Shown here one piece after another: positions 8,531-16,425 of a DNA stretch of 64,000 nucleotides (position 1 is its first letter; every line of letters begins with the position of its first letter). Under the pieces are notes generated by a model. That model saw nothing but the letters and a program-made list of their open reading frames with translations. It did no database searches and was not told where the DNA came from. Source of the DNA: Chromobacterium rhizoryzae. GTDB taxonomy: Bacteria; Pseudomonadota; Gammaproteobacteria; Burkholderiales; Chromobacteriaceae. The position numbers and the translations under genes are program-made. The stretch lies in assembly GCF_020544465.1 (NCBI RefSeq), contig NZ_CP066126.1:2170001-2234000 (forward strand), read 5' to 3'.

Positions 8531-10175
8531 GTATGAGGCGGCGCCGCTGGGTTCAATGGCTAGCCAGGGCGTGGCGATGGCGATGGGGATGCAGGACCGC
8601 TTCTCCTGGGGTCAGGTGGGGTTGTCGGCGTTCTCGGCGGCGGCGACCGCCGGCCTGGCGGGCGCGTCCAACACCTCCTCTTTGTCGGCCTTTGCCGGCA
8701 AGGGGCTGGGCGAGACGGTGACGCGGACGATGGCGGTCAACGCGATGACCCAGGGCGTGGGCTTGGCCACCGGGCTGCAAAAGTCCTTCAACTGGACCTC
8801 GGTGGCGGCCAGCGGCGCGGCGGCCGGGGCCAGCGGCTGGATGGGCGACAGCCTGGGTTGGAACAGTTCGGATCCGGTGGCCGGCGTTGGTTATGGCACG
8901 TTGCGCGGCCTGGTGTCGGGCGGAATCCAATCGCAACTGACCGGCCAGCGTCCGAACTGGAGCGCGATTGCGGCGGAATCCTTCGGCAGCGCGCTGGGAG
9001 ACCAGGTGGTGGGCAGCATTCAGAGTAGGGATCAGCAGCGGCAACAGCAGCAACAACGCTTGGCTGACGCGATGGCCGAACAGCTTGCCGAAGCCAAGCA
9101 GCCCCGTTACGACACGCGCGGAGTGATGGTGGCGGATGGGGGTAAGTGGTCGCGCGGGCAGGAGATCTTGAGTGATGCCGGGCCGGGCTACTCGGTGGAT
9201 GGTACGGCCTTGCGACAGGTGAGTCAGCCATTGCAGCCGTTGGCGGTGGACGATTATGATCCGTCCAGAGTTGAAGTGCCTGCACAAATGCGGGAAATGA
9301 CCGAAGCAGAAGGTTTCTTTGCCTTCAACCCGGTAGGTCAGACAATAAGAGCGGTTGGTCGGGCAGGCATGGGTCTGCTGCGCGAAGGTGATGCTTTCTT
9401 TGGGGATGTGCTGAACCGAAGCCAATCTGGTATGGCCAGCTTGTTGGGTATTGAAGGTAATGCAAGCCTGGATGCCCAAAGCCAGTTCTTCCAATCGGCG
9501 GATCAGAAGGGGTGGGGGACGACGCTGGGCTACACCGCTTGGGGCATGATGTCTGGTCCGATGCGAACTACTGCTGATTTTGCCAGCGGTTTATACCTAC
9601 ACAGCCCGGACCGAATTGGTCAGTCTGGGTTCGAGTTGTTGTCGATGGGAGCTGGAGGTTTAGCAGCTCGAGGATTGAGATTGACGGGGGCAGGTGAGGG
9701 GTGGCCTTTAAATTTTCAAATGGGACCTGCTCATAATGTTGCAAATTATTCTCGTTTGAAGAGTTATTATCGTTCACTTGATTTAGATTATATTTCGCCT
9801 GGTGAGTTAAATTTAAATGCACCACCTCCACTTGATTTGAGCAGAGCTTATGTGCCACGTAGTCGTAATGGGGAGGTCCTTCCATTGTTGATGGATGACA
9901 GAAAAGTCGTCGTTTACCCAATGGTGGAGGCGGAGGGGAGGGCTCATACTGCTCTTGGCTCTACTGTAAGTGGCCGAACAGGTGTGACTTATAGACAGTC
10001 TGCAACATTTATCAATGGTAGTGGTATACCTTGGGGGCGGGTTGATTGGTATGATCATGGCTTGCCATTGGATCATCCGAGAGTACATATCCACCCATTG
10101 AAACCTCTTATGAATAAAAGTGGAGTTGTTGTTGATTGGCAACAAGGGAATATCGCCCCATTCTTTGGTCATTGA
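8502..10175 (+). CDS. Displaced RHS C-terminal cassette with third toxin tip
   Basis: From 8555 this frame matches the intact RHS protein from its ASMASQGVAMAMG segment onward (including RFSW..., TLRGLVSGGIQSQLTGQRP and SFGSALGDQVV). It lacks the whole YD shell, LysM segment and signal-like parts. The GTG at 8502 lies in the boundary repeat and is only a formal start. The tip is unlike the other two. Its last ~110 residues carry GRVDWYDHGLPLDHPRVHIHP, with clustered His/Asp residues reminiscent of small RNase-like polymorphic toxin tips, but no family is assigned. It is probably silent until recombined behind a complete RHS core. Confidence 0.7.
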   Translation: MHLAVGHRAAYEAAPLGSMASQGVAMAMGMQDRFSWGQVGLSAFSAAATAGLAGASNTSSLSAFAGKGLGETVTRTMAVNAMTQGVGLATGLQKSFNWTSVAASGAAAGASGWMGDSLGWNSSDPVAGVGYGTLRGLVSGGIQSQLTGQRPNWSAIAAESFGSALGDQVVGSIQSRDQQRQQQQQRLADAMAEQLAEAKQPRYDTRGVMVADGGKWSRGQEILSDAGPGYSVDGTALRQVSQPLQPLAVDDYDPSRVEVPAQMREMTEAEGFFAFNPVGQTIRAVGRAGMGLLREGDAFFGDVLNRSQSGMASLLGIEGNASLDAQSQFFQSADQKGWGTTLGYTAWGMMSGPMRTTADFASGLYLHSPDRIGQSGFELLSMGAGGLAARGLRLTGAGEGWPLNFQMGPAHNVANYSRLKSYYRSLDLDYISPGELNLNAPPPLDLSRAYVPRSRNGEVLPLLMDDRKVVVYPMVEAEGRAHTALGSTVSGRTGVTYRQSATFINGSGIPWGRVDWYDHGLPLDHPRVHIHPLKPLMNKSGVVVDWQQGNIAPFFGH

Positions 10176-10184
10176 GGGTTGAAA

Positions 10185-10658
10185 ATGGATGCTATTGTTT
10201 TTTTGCTTGTAAATGGAGTGAAGGACTGGGGTTGCGAGAGATTTGAGGCTGCTCATGCTCGTCGATTAAGTGAAATGGGGGTTGATCCAGTTGCTTATAG
10301 ATGGAGTGATCATATTAATTTGTTGCCTCGCCCCATTCCGCCGGAGCTTGTAAAGCATATTTCTGATTCTGAGGGTTCGTGGCGCTGTTATGTTCTTGAA
10401 GGCGATTTCCTTGAAAAAATAGAAGAAGAAGTAAATAATTGGGTAGATGAGTGGGATGTGATTGATCCTGATTTGGGTGGTTTGATTAGAATGGCTTTTT
10501 TGCTGTCGCCTGGCGCTGTCTTTGCTTTTGAGCCTCAAGGCGAGGTGGTTGACTATGTTTATAGTCAGAAAAACTCTGATTGGGTTTATCTGAAAATTAG
10601 AAGTGTTCTGGATAGGAAGGAAAAATTGGAAGGGTTTATTGCAACTGGGGCTTCTTGA
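10185..10658 (+). CDS. Putative immunity protein for the third toxin tip
   Basis: This gene encodes 157 residues starting MDAIVFLLVNGVKDWG. The ATG at 10185 is preferred because GAGGG at 10174-10178 gives good spacing; a TTG two codons upstream is also open. The protein is acidic and follows the toxin stop by nine bases, the usual toxin-immunity arrangement. No family is recognised. It may stay expressed to protect against sister cells that carry the matching toxin. Confidence 0.6.
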   Translation: MDAIVFLLVNGVKDWGCERFEAAHARRLSEMGVDPVAYRWSDHINLLPRPIPPELVKHISDSEGSWRCYVLEGDFLEKIEEEVNNWVDEWDVIDPDLGGLIRMAFLLSPGAVFAFEPQGEVVDYVYSQKNSDWVYLKIRSVLDRKEKLEGFIATGAS

Positions 10659-10711
10659 GGTAAGCCTTGGCTCAAGGTCCCTTGTAGGATTGTGATTGTC
10701 CAGAAGGGTTA

Positions 10712-10795
10712 TGCCAATTGTGTGCCTGCATCGTAGTCTATTGCAAACAACCAGCGAAGGGCTTCAGCAAGCAATACCTCGGCTCTTACTCCCGC
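10712..10795. repeat. Extra decayed copy of the small-gene 3' end
   Basis: The stretch TGCCTGCATCGTAGTCTATT through ACCTCGGCTCTTACTCCC parallels the end of the minus-strand gene at 10930-11005. It lacks the leading hairpins. It lies directly before R3, so the flank has been duplicated more than once. Confidence 0.6.
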
Positions 10796-10797
10796 AA

Positions 10798-10990
10798 GTA
10801 GGGTGGGCAAGCCAAAAGGCTTGCCCACGCAGCACCTTGGCAACACCTCTTTGACCGCGCCGTAATTTATAAGCCCAAGCCTCCCCCAAAGCCCCTCGCG
10901 GGGCTTTGGGCGTTAATAAGGCTCAAGCCAGTTCCTGCATCTGCCTCGTAGTCTGTTGCAAACGATGGGCGAAAGGTTCCAGCAAGCAAT
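10798..10990. repeat. Cassette-boundary unit R3 (parental copy)
   Basis: Third copy of the boundary unit. Here it runs into an intact gene (10923-11252), so this is likely the original from which R1 and R2 derive. It starts with a perfect hairpin, GTGGGCAAGCC-AAAA-GGCTTGCCCAC, at 10803-10828. Confidence 0.8.
10885..10910. terminator. Perfect hairpin, bidirectional terminator candidate
   Basis: An 11-bp stem (CCCAAAGCCCC with GGGGCTTTGGG) and a TCGC loop lie just past the stop of the minus-strand gene 10923-11252. No T-run is present on either side, so it may act as a weak or Rho-assisted terminator, or only as RNA structure. Confidence 0.45.
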
Positions 10991-11252
10991 ACACCTGCTC
11001 GCACTCCAGTGTGCCTAGATTGGGTTGCTCCAACATGGTTACTAGTGTCGTCAAGGCGGTGCTGACTTGGCCGAATTCCAGGCTGAGCAGATGGAGGCTG
11101 TGATCGAAATGCTGGCAGGATTCGTCGAGCTGGTGCAGCAGCGGGTCGATTGGGTGGAGCGAGGTATTTTGCTGGCGCAAGTTTTTCAGCTGGAACAGCA
11201 AGGTTGACAGGCTTGGGATGTAGTGGGACTGGGAAGGCATGGTGCTAGGCAT
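10923..11252 (-). CDS. Small helical protein (DUF1484-like) flanking the toxin array
   Basis: This gene encodes 109 residues. The ATG at 11252 is chosen because GGAGG lies six bases upstream; a longer frame to 11285 would add 11 residues without a binding site. The protein is almost all alpha-helix, with repeated Leu/His/Gln-rich segments and a conserved-looking C-terminus CLLEPFAHRLQQTTRQMQEL. Size and this tail resemble the DUF1484 family of Neisseriales and Burkholderiales, but that is from memory and unverified. Its 3' end is copied in R1, R2 and the 10712 fragment, so it serves, by accident or design, as the downstream homology arm of the toxin cassettes. Confidence 0.55.
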   Translation of the reverse strand: MPSTMPSQSHYIPSLSTLLFQLKNLRQQNTSLHPIDPLLHQLDESCQHFDHSLHLLSLEFGQVSTALTTLVTMLEQPNLGTLECEQVYCLLEPFAHRLQQTTRQMQELA

Positions 11253-11622
11253 GGTAAGCCTCCAATAGTGAGCGATGAAGCCCACCGTCCGACGCTAACC
11301 GGGGCGGCGGGAACATGGCAGGATTAGCGTTACCGGCACTATGGAACCGGCGCGTGCAAGCACGCTCCCACCATGACCCGCCTGAAAGCAGACGTATCTA
11401 TAGTGTGTCCGGACAAAAAATGCCGCATGTGCGGCTGTCCGCCATAGTGTTTCGGAACGCTAATCCCGGTGCTATAAACAGCACGGCCGGATTATCACGT
11501 GCTTGTGGCGGGGAGGCAAGGGTTTCGCATTGCTTCGAAGCGAAACCTGCGCCGATGGAGCTTGAACCTACGTCATGGCCCGCTACCAGCAACGCGGCCC
11601 CTCGGCCGCGCCTCATCCCGCC
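11253..11622. other. Gap with small hairpins, no gene seen
   Basis: No supported reading frame. A short perfect hairpin GCCGCA-TG-TGCGGC lies at 11422-11435, and a GTCCGGAC palindrome at about 11408-11415. The gap lies between two minus-strand genes, so it should hold the promoter of the small gene and the 3' end signals of the beta-lactamase gene. A CG-rich stem (CGCGGCC/GGCCGCG, 11593-11610) follows the beta-lactamase stop but has no T-run. Confidence 0.4.
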
Positions 11623-12495
11623 TTATTTCTTCACGTTGAACGCTTCCAACGCCGCCCGCGCCGCGGCGGCGATCACCTCGTCGCTGTGCTTGGCTTCTTT
11701 CTTGGCGTGCTTGGTGTAGACCGCCAGCACGATGGGCGCACGCTTGGGCGGCCAGATCACCGCGAAGTCGTTGGCTGTGCCGTAGACGCCGCAGGTGCCG
11801 GTTTTGTCCCCCACATCCCAGCTGGCCGGCACCGCGGCGCGGATTCTGGCGTTGCCGGTGGTGTTGCCTTTCAGCCAGTCCGCCAGCTGTTGGCGTTGCG
11901 GCTCCGGCAGCGCCTTGCCCAGCGTCAGCTTTTGCATGCTCTCCGCCACCGCCTTGGGGGTGGAGGTGTCGCGCGGGTCGCCGGGGATGGCGGAGTTCAG
12001 TTCCGGCTCCCGGCGATCCAGGCGGAAGCTGGCGTCGCCGATAGAGCGCATGAAGGCGGTCAGCGCGGCGGGGCCGTTGATTTCTTCGAGCAGCAGATTG
12101 GCCGCGCCGTTGTCGCTGTATTGCACGGAGGCGGCGTTGAGTTCGGCCACGGTCATGCCGCTTGCCTGGTGTTTGGTGGTAATCGGGGACCAATTAGGCA
12201 GAGTCGTCTTGCTGTAGCGGATGCGTTTTTCCAGCAGGCCGGGTTTTGCTTGGCTCTGCGCCAGCACCCCCGCCGCCAGAAAGCCTTTGAAGGAGCTGCA
12301 CATGGGAAAGCGTTCGTTGGGACGATTGGCCACGGTGGCGCCGGAGCCGGTGTCGATGGCGTAGACGCCGATGCTGCCGCCAAAATCGCGCTCCAGTTTG
12401 GCCAGCTTGTCGGCGGCGACGGCGAGCGGGTCCGCGGCGACGGCCTGGGTCAGCGGCGCGGCTAGCGATACGAATAAAATCAGATGCTTGAACAT
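11623..12495 (-). CDS. KPC-like class A beta-lactamase, probable carbapenemase
   Basis: This gene encodes 290 residues with a signal peptide (MFKHLILFVSLAAPLTQAVAA), so the enzyme is periplasmic. Active-site motifs are complete: S67-S-F-K70 (Ambler S70/K73), S127-D-N129 (SDN loop), E163 in RREPELN (Ambler E166) and K231-T-G (KTG). C66 and C235 occupy Ambler 69 and 238, the disulfide typical of KPC, SME, NMC-A and GES carbapenemases; T234 (Ambler 237) is present too. Long stretches such as GMTVAEL, QYSDN, TAFMRSIGD, DWLKGNTTGN and RIRAAVPA match KPC as I know it. Chromobacterium encodes close KPC relatives (CRP-1, CRH-1). AAGGA precedes the ATG. No mobile element or regulator adjoins, so the gene looks chromosomal. 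Activity is inferred. Confidence 0.93.
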   Translation of the reverse strand: MFKHLILFVSLAAPLTQAVAADPLAVAADKLAKLERDFGGSIGVYAIDTGSGATVANRPNERFPMCSSFKGFLAAGVLAQSQAKPGLLEKRIRYSKTTLPNWSPITTKHQASGMTVAELNAASVQYSDNGAANLLLEEINGPAALTAFMRSIGDASFRLDRREPELNSAIPGDPRDTSTPKAVAESMQKLTLGKALPEPQRQQLADWLKGNTTGNARIRAAVPASWDVGDKTGTCGVYGTANDFAVIWPPKRAPIVLAVYTKHAKKEAKHSDEVIAAAARAALEAFNVKK

Positions 12496-12767
12496 GGTTT
12501 GGGTCCTTCTGTCTGGTGGGAAAGTGTGGCGCTATCCTGATGGCGAAGGCTTGGGCTGTAAATCGCGCAAACTGTAACGTCTGTAACTTTTTGCGCCGGC
12601 GGCAGCGGTGAGGCGGGGTGTCGCCGCCGGGCGTAATCAGGCGCGGGGCCGTCTGAGGAGGGCTGCGTCATGCCGGCGCAGGCGGCGCGCTTGGGCGAAT
12701 TCTGGAAGTGCGTCGCGCACCGGCGAAGGTATAAAGCGGCATTCGCCATTTCGCTTGTAGGATTTTC

Positions 12768-13178
12768 ATGCCGGACCTGATCGCTTTTCATCGCTGCGTC
12801 GCGGAGCTGTTGCAACACCTGGGTTTTGACGCGCCGGAGCTGGCCGCGGATCAGGAGGTGCTCAGTCTGCAGTTGGAGCAGCGCTTCTCCCTCCATTTTG
12901 TCTGTCTCGATCAGGATAGCTGGTTCATGCAGGCGGACCTTGGCGACGCCTTGCCGTCGCCCGGTCCCGCCGTGTTGGCTCAGGCCTTGCGCCGCAATCA
13001 GCTGGCGATTCAAGCCTGGCAGCCGGTGGTCAGCCTGGATCAGGACGAGCGGTTGGGCTGCTGGTTGCGTTTGCCGTGCCAGGGCTGCGATTTGCCGTCG
13101 ATGGCGTCCGCCCTGGACGCCGTGATTGTCTGCGCCGAAGAGTTGTTGTCGGCGGTGGACGAACTTGTCGTTTGTTAA
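12768..13178 (+). CDS. Type III secretion chaperone, CesT/Tir family
   Basis: This gene encodes 136 residues, acidic and cysteine-containing. It has the class I chaperone pattern: an N-terminal helix (FHRCVAELLQHLGF), beta-strands (FSLHFVCLDQDSWFMQADLG), a central helix (AVLAQALRRNQL) and a C-terminal helix (DAVIVCAEELLSAVDEL). AGGA seven bases before the ATG supports the start. It directly precedes a kinase-like effector gene (54 bases), the standard chaperone-effector pair. It should bind the N-terminal region of that effector in the cytoplasm and guide it to the secretion apparatus, which is not in this window. Confidence 0.7.
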   Translation: MPDLIAFHRCVAELLQHLGFDAPELAADQEVLSLQLEQRFSLHFVCLDQDSWFMQADLGDALPSPGPAVLAQALRRNQLAIQAWQPVVSLDQDERLGCWLRLPCQGCDLPSMASALDAVIVCAEELLSAVDELVVC

Positions 13179-13232
13179 ACCCTTGTTCCGCCTATAAGCC
13201 CTGATGGGCAAACTCCTAAGAAAAGGACACTC

Positions 13233-14204
13233 ATGAGCACGATTTCCACCCATATCCCCATGCGCGGGCTGCACTCCGCCCAGGCTTTGCGCGAGAGCTG
13301 CGCCGATGTGAACGCCGACAAGGCGCGCATCGGCATGCGCAAGGACGGCACTTTGGTGTTGTACACCGGTCGTTCTTATTTGCTGCATCCGGATCAGACC
13401 CGACGCGCCAGCGAGTTTCTGCGCCAGCTGGACCCGCAGCAGGCGGAGTCGGGGTCGCGCCGTTTCCGCCTGGTCGATCTGATCACCAGCCTGAATACCG
13501 TCTCCAATGGCCGTCGCGCCCAGCCGCAGGCGGATGAGCCGGCTGCCGCTAGCCGCACCCGCCGTTTGCGTTTTGCCGACGAGGCCGTTCCGGTGGCGGA
13601 GAAGCGGCCGGTTCAGGCCGCGCCGCGCGCCGAGGCCGATGGCGTCGGCAAGGGTTTCAGCGCCGCCGGCTCTCGCGGCCGAGTGCAGCAGGCCGGGGAT
13701 ATGGTGGTCAAATCCTTCAAGGCGATGGACAAGGGCGCCGTCGCTCATGAGCTGGCGATGTGCAACAGCCATCTCAAGGCTAGCCAGCGGGCCCTGCCGG
13801 AGGCGCGGATGCAGGGCGATACGCTGACGATGCCCTTTATCGCCGGCTCGACGCCGACCACGGAGGAGGTGAAGGGCGCGGTGGGCGAGTTGTTCCGCCT
13901 GGGCTTCATGATGGGGGACCCGTCGTCGGCCAATTTCGTCAAAACCGAGGGCGGCAAGGTGGTGCCGGTGGATTTTGGCCTGATGTTCAAGACGGGCGAG
14001 CGCGGCGCGGTGTGCCGCAGCGTGATGAGCGAGATCGTGCATGACTACGTCAAGGGCGGCTATCGCTTTGTGCCGGAGCCTTTGAAGGGCGATTATCTGG
14101 CGGCGATGCGCGAGTTCGATCAGGTGTTGGGCAAGGACAGCCCGGCGCGCAATGTCAACGTCAAGAAGCTGCAGATGGCGGGCTGGTTCAATAAGACCCG
14201 CTGA
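13233..14204 (+). CDS. Type III effector with eukaryotic-like kinase fold
   Basis: This gene encodes 323 residues. The first ~130 are polar and basic, fit for secretion and chaperone binding. The rest reads as a minimal protein kinase: a Gly-rich loop (GKGFSAAGSRG), K160 in MVVKSF as the ATP lysine, E173 in AHELAMC as its helix-C partner, D229-PSSA-N234 as the catalytic Asp and metal Asn, and D247-F-G as the DFG motif. No large C-lobe follows the DFG, as in the OspG, NleH and HopBF1 effector kinases. Which of these is nearest cannot be decided here. AAGGA precedes the ATG. The unlinked location fits a Chromobacterium effector served by a remote secretion system. The host target is unknown. 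Confidence 0.65.
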   Translation: MSTISTHIPMRGLHSAQALRESCADVNADKARIGMRKDGTLVLYTGRSYLLHPDQTRRASEFLRQLDPQQAESGSRRFRLVDLITSLNTVSNGRRAQPQADEPAAASRTRRLRFADEAVPVAEKRPVQAAPRAEADGVGKGFSAAGSRGRVQQAGDMVVKSFKAMDKGAVAHELAMCNSHLKASQRALPEARMQGDTLTMPFIAGSTPTTEEVKGAVGELFRLGFMMGDPSSANFVKTEGGKVVPVDFGLMFKTGERGAVCRSVMSEIVHDYVKGGYRFVPEPLKGDYLAAMREFDQVLGKDSPARNVNVKKLQMAGWFNKTR

Positions 14205-14493
14205 CAAAACCCCTGATCCTGCGTTGCGCCGACTTGCCTAGGTCGTAAAACTGAGTTTTGTTAGCCATGGCCCATCCGTCTGATGGGTGGCTGTGGAAAC
14301 GGCGTGCTCCTGCTCGGGATGCACGCCGTTTGGCTTTCTTTCCGTCCGCGACGCCGGCGCCTTGACGCTGCTTGCCCGGCTCAGTACCCTGTGGCTCGCG
14401 CTGCACCCAATCACGCCGCGCCGGGAGTAGAAGCCCAGAGTCACTTGATCGCAGACAGGAGGTGTCCGCTTTGGCACTTCTACGTCTGCTGCC
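14205..14493. other. Intergenic stretch with an 18-base repeat
   Basis: Non-coding on present evidence. CTGCGTTGCGCCGACTTG at 14219-14236 recurs exactly at 28963-28980 in another gap, so both gaps carry part of a dispersed repeat. A GC-rich palindromic area (CCATCCGTCTGATGGGTGG) lies at about 14273-14291. Confidence 0.5.
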
Positions 14494-14715
14494 ATGCATG
14501 CCCATCCTGGGCGGGCCGTGGCAGGGAGCCTTAACGGGCTACCGGTCTTTGGTCGAGTGAACCGGTCTTCTACCCTTGTCACGAGCCTGCTCAAACCTGC
14601 CGCTCGAGCGGGCCTTCTCTCAGGAAACGACTTGGAGGCCGCGATGCGATCCTTCCTTTTTTCTCCCCGTTTTTCTCTTGATCCGCTGTCCTGGCCACAG
14701 GAGGCGCGGCTATGA
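14494..14715 (+). CDS. Small ORF coupled to the next gene, Ash/Icd-like leader
   Basis: This ORF encodes 73 residues. Its TGA overlaps the ATG of the next gene (ATGA at 14712-14715), which suggests translational coupling. The start (MHAHPGRAVAGSLNGLPVFG) recalls phage-derived 'ash family/Icd-like' annotations that often sit before small regulatory genes. I judge this from memory. The true 5' end may lie further upstream in another frame. Confidence 0.3.
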   Translation: MHAHPGRAVAGSLNGLPVFGRVNRSSTLVTSLLKPAARAGLLSGNDLEAAMRSFLFSPRFSLDPLSWPQEARL

Positions 14716-14972
14716 ACGCCCTATGCGAGGTAGACGAGCGCCGGCAGTTGCTGGGCCGCGTGCTGGACGCGAGCCAGCTGGGGCTGGAGGCTTTGGACCT
14801 GGTGATCCCCGCCGTGGAGGCGGCGGAGCGCTTGTGCCTGAGTCTGGATGCCGAGGACGGTGTGCCGATTGCCGGGCTGTGCCGGCTGGTGCGTTGGGCG
14901 ATGGAGGACTACCACGGCATGCTGGACAATGTGCGCGAGGAGGCGGCCACGGCTTTGAGCGATGAGGGGTGA
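14712..14972 (+). CDS. Small acidic helical protein of unknown function
   Basis: This gene encodes 86 residues (MNALCEVDERRQLLGRVLDA...). It is predicted all-helical and strongly acidic, rich in Leu, Glu and Ala. AGGAGG nine bases before the ATG is a strong binding site, which favours a real gene. Size and composition recall the small DUF3077-type proteins found behind Ash-like leaders, but no firm family assignment is possible. It is convergent with the RND efflux operon that ends at 15025. Confidence 0.5.
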   Translation: MNALCEVDERRQLLGRVLDASQLGLEALDLVIPAVEAAERLCLSLDAEDGVPIAGLCRLVRWAMEDYHGMLDNVREEAATALSDEG

Positions 14973-15024
14973 GAGGGGGCGCTCCGCGAGTCTTGCAATC
15001 TCCCGCCCTAGGCGCCGCCGCTCG

Positions 15025-16425
15025 CTATGGGGCCGGCGTCGGCACCTGCCAGCCGCCGCCCAGCGCGGCGATCAGCGCCACGCTGCCGGCGTATTGCCGG
15101 TTCTTCACGTTCCACAGCGTGCTTTCCGCGTTGATGCGGCCGCTTTGCGCGCTTAAGACATTGAGATAGCTGACGGTGCCGGCGCGGTACTGGTTCAGCG
15201 CGATGGTTTCCGCGCGCCGGGCGGCGTCCAGCGCGGCCTGTTGCGAGGCGGCTTCCTCGCCCAGCAGTCTTTGCGCGGCCAGATTGTCTTCCACGCTCTG
15301 GAAGGCGGACAGCACGGTCAGGCGGTAGCCGGCGACGCTGGCGTCGTAGGCGGCGACGGCTTGCTCTTTCTGGGCGCTGCGCAGGCCGGCGTCGAACAGG
15401 CTGAGCGCCAGCGCCGGGCCCAGCGACCAGACGCGGTTGGGCAGGCTGACCCAGTCGGCGAAGCTGGCGCCGCGATAGCCGCCGCTGGCGGACAGGGTGA
15501 GGGTGGGGAAGAAGGCGGCCTGGGCGACGCCGATTTCGGCGTTGGCCTGCGCCACAGCGCGTTCGGCGGCGGCGATGTCCGGGCGGCGCTCCAGCAGTTG
15601 CGAGGGCAGGCCGGCGGGGATGCTGGGCAGGCGCGGTTCGGCGCCGGCCGCCGGCAGGCTGAAGCTGGCCGGCGTCTGCCCCAGCGCGGCGGCGATGGCG
15701 TGTTCCAGCTGGGCGCGGGTCAGCTGCTTGTCCGCCCGCTGCGCCTGGGCGCTTTGCCATTGGCTTTCGGCCTGGGCCACGTTGGCGTCGGAAACAATGC
15801 CGGCCTGGTATTGATTGCGGGTCAGCTTCAGCGTTTCCGCCAGCGCTTGTTCATTGGCTTGCAGTTGCCGCAGCTGCAGGTCGGCAACGCTGATTTGCAG
15901 ATAGGCGGTGGCCAGCTGCGCCTGGGCGCTGAGGCGTATCGCCGCCAGTTGCGCGGCGCTGGCTTGGGCTTTGGCGGCGCCGGCTTCCACGGAGCGGCGC
16001 AGGCCGCCCCACAGGTCCAGCTCCCAGCTGGCGTTGGCGCTCAGGTTATAGCTGGTGGACGTGGCCTGGCCGGGGGAACTGACGCCGCGGCTTTGGCCGG
16101 CGCTAAGGCCCAGGCTGGGAAAGAGCCCGGCTTCGGCCTGCTTCAGCAAGGCCTGGGCCTGGCGGTATTGGGCTTCGGCCTGGGCGATGCCGGGGCTTTG
16201 CCGGTTCAGGGTGTCCATCAACTGGTCCAGCCGCGGGTCTTGGTAGATGCGCCACCAGTCGCCGCGGGGCACTGCATCTTGCGGCTGGGCGCTTTTCCAG
16301 CGGCCGTCTTCTTTGTATGCGGCCGGCACCTCCAGCTTGGGCTTGGCGTAGTCCGGGCCCAGCGCGCAGCCGGCCAGCAAGAACGCGCAGGCCAGCGTAA
16401 GGCTTTGTGTTTTCATGGGTTTCAT
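15025..16425 (-). CDS. Outer-membrane efflux lipoprotein, NodT/OprM family
   Basis: This gene encodes 466 residues. The ATG at 16425 overlaps the stop of the upstream RND gene (ATGA), which fixes the start; an in-frame ATG three codons later is also possible. The signal peptide ends in the lipobox LLAGC, so the protein should be lipid-anchored in the outer membrane. Two repeated TolC-type units follow, with RQAQALLKQAEAGLFPSLGLSAG and LEHAIAAALGQTPASFSLP as landmarks and a QANAEIGVAQAAFFPTLTLSASGGY strand-helix repeat. It provides the exit channel for the MdtABC-like pump in the same operon, as OprM does for Mex pumps. Confidence 0.9.
   Translation of the reverse strand: MKPMKTQSLTLACAFLLAGCALGPDYAKPKLEVPAAYKEDGRWKSAQPQDAVPRGDWWRIYQDPRLDQLMDTLNRQSPGIAQAEAQYRQAQALLKQAEAGLFPSLGLSAGQSRGVSSPGQATSTSYNLSANASWELDLWGGLRRSVEAGAAKAQASAAQLAAIRLSAQAQLATAYLQISVADLQLRQLQANEQALAETLKLTRNQYQAGIVSDANVAQAESQWQSAQAQRADKQLTRAQLEHAIAAALGQTPASFSLPAAGAEPRLPSIPAGLPSQLLERRPDIAAAERAVAQANAEIGVAQAAFFPTLTLSASGGYRGASFADWVSLPNRVWSLGPALALSLFDAGLRSAQKEQAVAAYDASVAGYRLTVLSAFQSVEDNLAAQRLLGEEAASQQAALDAARRAETIALNQYRAGTVSYLNVLSAQSGRINAESTLWNVKNRQYAGSVALIAALGGGWQVPTPAP

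Noticed and set aside
5698..10990. CRISPR-like array
   Set aside because: The three repeated units are ~200-275 bases long, kilobases apart and coding-derived; they do not have the short repeat-spacer pattern.
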